A program made the translations under genes and the position numbers. This document shows, one piece after another, positions 58,683 to 64,000 of a stretch of DNA of 64,000 bases. Under the pieces are notes generated by a model. That model did not search any database, was not told the DNA's origin, and worked only from the letters and a program-made list of their open reading frames with translations. The stretch's first letter is position 1, and each line of letters starts with the position of its first letter. Origin of the DNA: Datisca glomerata (Eukaryota; Streptophyta; Magnoliopsida; Cucurbitales; Datiscaceae); assembly GCA_003255025.1 (NCBI GenBank), contig QANY01005532.1:525746-589745 (forward strand), in the 5' to 3' direction.

Positions 58683-60062
58683 TTTATTTGAGATGATTTT
58701 GTATTTCTCAATTTTGGAGGATTAGTTTATATCTCGAAATGTGTTCTCTTTCACAAAATTAGAGGTATTGTTTTTACTGTTTTGATGGGTTTACTTTTAG
58801 CGCTCATATTTCATCACATGGACCCTATGTTGGAGTTCTGCAGTGTCCAATCTAACATGATCTCTGTTATTTTACTTGATTTTCTGCGATATATTCTGGT
58901 AGATTCCTCAGGTATCTTTCAGTTAACTTTTGCTCTGAAATTGTTGCTGGCAGTTGATGTATGATTATTCGCTAATGCCTATAACTATTGTTTTCATAAT
59001 AGTACTTTTGATAAGAAAAAATTCATTTGTTTATAAACTCTGTCAAAAGTAAAGAGAGATTCCTGTTGTATACTATTTTGGTGGTTTCTTCATCTGATTC
59101 AGAGTTACTGTTTTCTGATGCAGAACTTCAAAGCTCTAAAATGGTTTGGAAAAACCATTGTGAACGTTGGATATTGATTTTCTATATGTCGGGGTTGCAA
59201 CTTGAAACTGAAAGGCATAAGAGGTCTCGGAAGAATGAATCTTTTTTAAGACCATAAATTTAGAAATGGGAAGAGAAAAGCTTATAAAGCTTGGATCGAA
59301 GCTGGATTCATTTTCAAATTGATGGGAACAGTGTCAGGTGTGAGTATCTATTCTTTCGTTTGATTTATCTGTTTATTGAGATTTGCAATATTTGTATCTT
59401 GTTTGTCGTTGTTTCTTTAATGCTTAAGTCATTTTGGAGTATTTCACATTATCTTATCAGTAATGTTTTCTTTCTTTTTCTTCTTGACAAATTTTTTTAA
59501 CCGGCTTCTGTTTACAGTTCTTCCCTCAAAATATGCTTTGATTTTCTCCCATATATCCCATATATTCCATCTATCTATAATCTATAATCTATAATATCTT
59601 TAAAAGAAGCTTATAGATGGAGAAACTTTTGAAATCCATTTTTGCCCTTTGAGAACTACACATGCACAATATTATTTGTTGAGTATATTTTCAAAACTAC
59701 ACATGACGCAATTATGTTCAAACATTCATGATTTTTAATCAAGATCTTATGTATCTATCATTAATTCTAGCTGAAAGTGAAAGCTTAAAAAAAGATGCAG
59801 TTGTGTATCTCTTTAACTTTGTATTAGCATGTGTTTTTATCTAAAGTTTTTTAAAGTTTTATGATGAGATTTTTCAAAATTGAACTGGTGTAACGTGATT
59901 GTAATTTTAAATTTTTTTTGTGGGCGTTACTTTGTTGCAGGAAGCACGTATTCAGATTGTTAAGTCATCAGATGTGAAGAACTCATTGTGTATATACGTT
60001 GAGCCTCTGCTTAGAAGGCACTATTTTCCATCTGCTCCAACAGGTGAATCTGCTGTTCGGTA
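58683..60062. repeat. Segmental duplication, copy A
   Basis: About 1.38 kb alignable by eye with 62041-63380 along its whole length: TTTGAGATGATTTTGTATTT, TCACAAAATTAGAGGTATTG, CATGATCTC, TGATGCAGA-TTCAAAGCTCT, AAGCTTGGATCGAAGCTGGA, ACCGGCTTCTGTTTACAG, GAAATCCATTTTTGCCCTTT. Near 59580 it contains a Helitron-like 5' segment that is partly lost from copy B. Identity is high but with indels. Confidence 0.8.
59941..60043 (+). other. Candidate 103-nt exon, the best of three copies
   Basis: Bounded by TTTGTTGCAG and CAACAG-GTGAATC. One frame is open throughout and begins EARIQIVKSSDVKNSLCIYV; it goes on to a PLLRRHYFPSAPTG-like end. Diverged copies at about 60541 and 63264 have lost the frame or a splice site. 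I do not recognise the protein. It may be a real exon of the locus that starts at 57.7 kb. Confidence 0.4.
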
Positions 60063-60369
60063 TCTTTCTTTATTTTTCCATCCATTTATTTCTTTCAATT
60101 CCTTTTAAATTAAGTGATTGGAATGAACTGTTTCGGTATGTTACATACCAATATGTTTGTTAAATGTTAGTTCTAGAAGACTGATTTTGTTTTAAATAAT
60201 TTAACTATTTTTTGAAAAGTCGCAGTCCATTCTGTTGATTGCGCATCACACAATGACCCTGCTTTACTATATTTTTATTAGATACAAAACTTTAGTTTCA
60301 TACCAAAACAAGAAAAGAAAAGGAAAACTCCTATCGTTTACTCTTTGTTATGCTTCATAGATGAACGAT

Positions 60370-60690
60370 ATTGTCATTGTTCTAAAATTTTTAATCAAAA
60401 TCTCAGATGAAGACTAATTTCATCCATTATCTATCGTTGTTTGTTTTAGTTTTTGTGTTTTGTCTAAAGCTTTTGAAGTTTTATGACGAGATTTTGAAAA
60501 TTCAACATCTTTTACCTTTTGGGCGTTACTTTGTGGTAGGAAGCACGTATTGAGATTGTTAGCTCCCTGATAATGATGTGACGTCATAGATATTGAAAAA
60601 CTCAGTGTGTGTATTCATTGAGCCTCTGCTTAGAAGCCTCTATCTTCCGTTTGCCTTAACAGGTGAATCTGTAATGATGAGTTTTTCTCT
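60370..60690. repeat. Third, partial copy of the exon-bearing segment
   Basis: Repeats the 3' part of copies A and B: TTTTTAATCAAAATCT, AAGTTTTATGACGAGATTTT, GGAAGCACGTATTGAGATTG, TGAGCCTCTGCTTAGAAG, AACAGGTGAATCTG. It lies in tandem ~600 bp after the same part of copy A and is more diverged than that part. Confidence 0.7.
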
Positions 60691-60943
60691 TATGCAAAGA
60701 ATAATCAACTAGACCTCTTTTCTTCTTAAGTTTGGTTTACAATCAATGTGCAGTTTATTATGAATTTTTTGGGATTACTTTTGTGTTTTTTTTTGCAATG
60801 AGCTTCATGATTTTCGAAAATAAAATCTATGCAAGCTAGCACGAGTTTATGTTGTTTTGTGTTATTCTCTTGCTTGGTTGTGGCGAGTTGGATACACTGC
60901 ATGTAAGGGTTTATGAATAAAGGATTAACATTGCGGCCGCTCC
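60691..60943. other. Short spacer
   Basis: No feature recognised. Ends with a GCGGCCGC palindrome (60933-60940) just before the tandem array. Confidence 0.5.
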
Positions 60944-61615
60944 ACTATGACGTGATAGATGAACTTACTCTATAATAAAATACTTTGCTAATGAGTGATC
61001 TAGGCTAGTTAATAGTAATCAATATCGAGAGTAGTTGGTGTTGTTGGTGGGTGCGCTGATTAGGACGCAAGCATGAGTCATTTAATAAAGGGGCTCTGCT
61101 AAATGGGGAAAGAAGAAAGCTGGGCTGGGTGTCAGTTTGGCGTGTGTGACTGAGTGATCTTACTATTACGTGATAGATGAACTTACTCTATAATAAAATA
61201 CTTTCCTAATGAGTGATCTAGGCTAGTCAATGGTAATCAATATCGAGAGTAGTTGGTGTTGTTGGTGGCTTGGTGGGTGCGCTGATTAGGATGCAAGTAT
61301 GAGTCATTTAATAAAGGGGCTCTGCTTAATGGGGAAAGAGGAAAGCTGGGCTGGGTGTCAGTTTGGCGTGTGTGACTCAGTGATCTTACTATGACGTGAT
61401 AGATGAACTTACTCTATGATAAAATACTTTGCTAATGAGTGATCTAGGCTAGTCAATGGTAATCAATATCGAGAGTAGTTGGTGTCGTTGGTGGCTTGGT
61501 GGGTGCGCTGATTAGGACGCAAGCATGAGTCATTTAATAAAGGGGCTCTGCTTAATGGGGGAAAGAAGAAAGCTGGGATAGGTGCCAGTTTGGCGTGTCA
61601 CTGAGCAAGACGGTG
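60944..61615. repeat. Three-copy tandem repeat, 218/226-bp unit
   Basis: Copies start at 60944, 61162 and 61388 (ACTAT-ACGTGATAGATGAAC). The second and third contain an extra GCTTGGTG beside GTTGGTG. Copies are about 97% alike by eye. The unit includes GAGTGATCTAGGCTAGT, AATCAATATCGAGAGTAGTT, GGACGCAAGCATGAGTCATT and AGCTGGGCTGGGTGTCAGTT. No long ORF. It separates duplication copies A and B. Confidence 0.9.
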
Positions 61616-62040
61616 AGTGGCTAAATGCTCGAAAATTGAATGAAATGATTTAAATTTCACAGGAAAATTAAAGAGAAAATGTAGTGGGATAAAGGTAAAA
61701 GAAAATTTTGTGCTTATGAAAAAGTAGTCCTGGTCATGTAAGTCTCATAAAACGTTGCGTCACAGCTCGCCCGTTGTGCATTGGGCTTGCTTGATTTTGG
61801 GTTTTGAAACTTGGAGACAGTTTAGTTCCTGGTGGGTGTTATCGGGTTTGCTTGGTTAGCTTTTGGAAATGGTGCTTTTGTGACAATGTATTTGGTAAAT
61901 GTGGGTTCACTTCTCCAAGACTTTTGTGGTTTTCTATTTTAGCTCTTTATAATGTCACTATTCTAGTGCTCCAATCTTGAATCTTGAACTAAAACGATAG
62001 GAGTGAAGAAAATTTTTGGTTTGGGAAAAAAGTTACTGTT
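61616..62040. other. Spacer between array and copy B
   Basis: No gene. Intron-like base composition; a few short open stretches without motifs. Confidence 0.45.
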
Positions 62041-63380
62041 TTGTTTCTTTGAGATGATTTTGTATTTCTAGGCTTCAATTTCTGAGGATTAGACTATATC
62101 TTGAAATCGGTCTCTTTCACAAAATTAGAGGTATTGTTCCCACTGTTTTGGTGGGTTTACTTTTGGTGCTCATATTTCATGACGTGGACCCTTTGTTGGA
62201 GCTCTACAGTATCCAATCTAACATGATCTCCATTACTTTACTTGATTTTCTGCGATATTCTGGTAGATTTCTCAGATTTCTCAGTTAACTTTTGCTCTGA
62301 AATTTTTTGCTCTAAAAATTTTCTCATTTGTTTGTATACTCTGTAGAAGTACAGAGAGATTCCTGTTGTCTACCGTTTTGGTGGTTTCTTCATCTGATTC
62401 AGAGATGCTGTTTTCTGATGCAGATTTTCAAAGCTCTTAAATGGTTTAGAAAAACCATTGTGAATGTTGGATATTGATTTTTTATATTTTGGGTTTGCAA
62501 CTTGAAGTTGAAAGGCATAAGAGGTCTTGGAAGAATGAATCTCTTTTAAGATTATAGATTTAGAAATGGGAAGGGAAAAAGTTTATAAAGCTTGGATCGA
62601 AGCTGGATTTATTTCAAATTGATTGGAACAATGTCAGGTGTGATTATCTCTCTGACCCTCTTGGAATACTCTCGTTTGATTTCTCTATTTATTAAGATTT
62701 GCAATATTTGCCATTGTTTCTGTAATGCTCAACGCATTTTGGAGTATTTCACATTATCTTATCTGTAATGTTTTCTTTGTTTTTCTTCTTTACAAATTTT
62801 TTAACCGGCTTCTGTTTACAGTTCTTTATTCATTATTGATGCTCAAAATACGCTTTGATTTTCTCCCTTATATCCCATCTTTCTATAGATGGATAAACTT
62901 TTGAAATCCATTTTTGCCCTTTCAGAACTTCACATGGGACAATATTATTTATATTTGTCTAGCTGCTACACTCTAGTAGCTAGTCCCTTTTCTCTCATGG
63001 CACAATATTATTTGTTGAGTATATCTTCAAAACTACACATGGCGCCATTATGTTCAAACATTCATAATTTTTAATCAAGATCTTCTGTATCTATCAAGAA
63101 TTCTAGCTAGAAGTGGAAACTTAAAAAAGATGCAGTTGTATCTCTTTAACATTGTTTTAGCTTGTGTTTTCTTCGAAAGTTTTTCAAGATCTGCGATAAG
63201 ATTTTACAAAATTCAACCTTTGGAAAAGTGATCGTATTCTTAACTTCTTTTCCTTTGTGGCAGCAAGCATGTATTCAGATTGTTTGCTTGCTCATAATGA
63301 CGTCAAGTCATCACATATTGAAAAACTCGGTCTCTATAATCATTGACCCTTTGCTTGAGATCTGGTTTTACTTTCGTCTT
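62041..63380. repeat. Segmental duplication, copy B
   Basis: Same order and orientation as copy A, about 3.36 kb to its right. It lacks part of the Helitron-like segment present in A near 59580, and its candidate exon (about 63264-63360) is disrupted. Differences from A are scattered substitutions and small indels. Confidence 0.8.
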
Positions 63381-64000
63381 TTTTTTGGCTCTGGAAAGAC
63401 GTTTTGATTTCCCCCTAGATTTCTACAACATTGTTTTCTTCCAAGTCATTTATTTTCCCTGTTGGTTTCTTCTTTGACTAAACACTTACCAAAATTCAGT
63501 CTTGGTTTATATGGTTTATTAAACTCATTGTTATAACTGTCATATTTCTTGTAATTTATTGTTCAATGCTATAATGATAGGTTCTATGTTGATCTTCTTA
63601 AAACTGCACCTAATGAGAATATTTCTTTGGCTATGAGATGTTGACGAATTGTGCATGTTTGTATGAATTAATATGATTTTTTCACCAACTGCTGCCCTGG
63701 TTTTGCGTGTTGGTTTAAATAGAGCTACTGTTGTGCATGAATTGAAGTTATATACGACTTTGTACAGAGTAATGTATGAATTGAAGTCATTGTTTGTATA
63801 TTATTTATCAAATCTGCCAGAGAATATCAGATCTCGGATGAAGACAGATCCATCAGTCATTCTCTGATTCATATACTCAGAGACTAGAGATGATGGAAGG
63901 TGATCAATTATTGCTTAAATATTATTCCATTGGGTTTTTATTTCATTTGGACCTCTAAGTTGACCATGACATTGTTTTTGTGATTTTCAGATTTGGGTGG
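63381..64000 (+). other. Right edge, possible intron and start of a next exon
   Basis: Non-coding in appearance, except for a 64-codon frame (63673-63867) that includes LYTTLYRVMYELKSLFVYYL, without a known motif. The final bases give a good acceptor (TTTTTGTGATTTTCAG) followed by ATTTGGGTGG, so an exon of the unidentified locus may begin at about 63991. Confidence 0.35.

Noticed and set aside
1..64000. CRISPR arrays, rRNA or tRNA genes
   Set aside because: Tandem repeats here lack the repeat-spacer regularity of CRISPR, and no rRNA or tRNA hallmark (such as GGTTCGAATCC in a cloverleaf) was found by eye.

Overview
The window is nuclear DNA from a flowering plant, most likely a eudicot; the species cannot be fixed from sequence alone. 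The evidence is AT-rich spacer DNA, spliced genes with GT-AG introns, and nested remains of typical plant transposons: Athila-type and other Ty3/gypsy elements, Ty1/copia, CACTA, MULE, Helitron and LINE. There is also a fragment of an endogenous pararetrovirus. No rRNA, tRNA, CRISPR array or prokaryotic signal was seen.

Only two genes are supported as probably functional. (1) At the left edge, on the minus strand, are the first three exons (the third cut by the window edge) of a Golgi-type glycosyltransferase-like gene. Its exon junctions join in frame, and a (TC)28 microsatellite directly abuts the start codon. (2) At 41.8-43.3 kb, on the plus strand, is a complete four-exon gene for a 181-residue histone-fold protein of the NF-YC10/DPB3-1 type. 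A possible third locus occupies the right end (57.7-64 kb): exon-like pieces with good splice sites that I could not identify, inside a segmental duplication.

Layout. 0-3 kb: glycosyltransferase gene with a LINE scrap in its first intron. 4.5-6.2 kb: complete-ended minus-strand Helitron holding a partial self-duplication and a 36-bp minisatellite. 6.2-9.5 kb: unclassified repeat-derived DNA ending at a CACTA terminus. 9.5-18.75 kb: decayed minus-strand Athila element (env-like ORF, integrase, RNase H, RT, protease, gag, tRNA-Asp-type primer site, LTR), cut at the CACTA end. 18.75-24.5 kb: dispersed repeats, a stray copy of the glycosyltransferase 5' leader, a second CACTA end, and coding-like pieces of unknown identity. 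24.5-29.2 kb: gypsy pol, copia integrase and gag, and a gypsy RT scrap on the opposite strand, all joined together. 31 kb: 31-bp minisatellite. 34.2-41.6 kb: 7.3-kb MULE with a DUF1985 ORF on plus and a decayed transposase on minus. 45-48.3 kb: a second Athila fragment followed by a pararetroviral movement-protein fragment. 48.3-52.8 kb: inverted-repeat elements, a CATA/CACA microsatellite flanked by duplicated Helitron ends, and a complete 630-bp Helitron. 56.2-57.3 kb: an array of about seven imperfect palindromes with ~90-bp period. 57.7-64 kb: duplicated locus with a three-copy ~220-bp tandem repeat between the copies.

The genes show no operon-like cooperation. The window reads as gene islands separated by repeatedly rearranged, mostly dead transposons. 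The most unusual structures are the periodic palindrome array, the minisatellite-carrying Helitron, the relocated glycosyltransferase leader and the duplicated right-hand locus.
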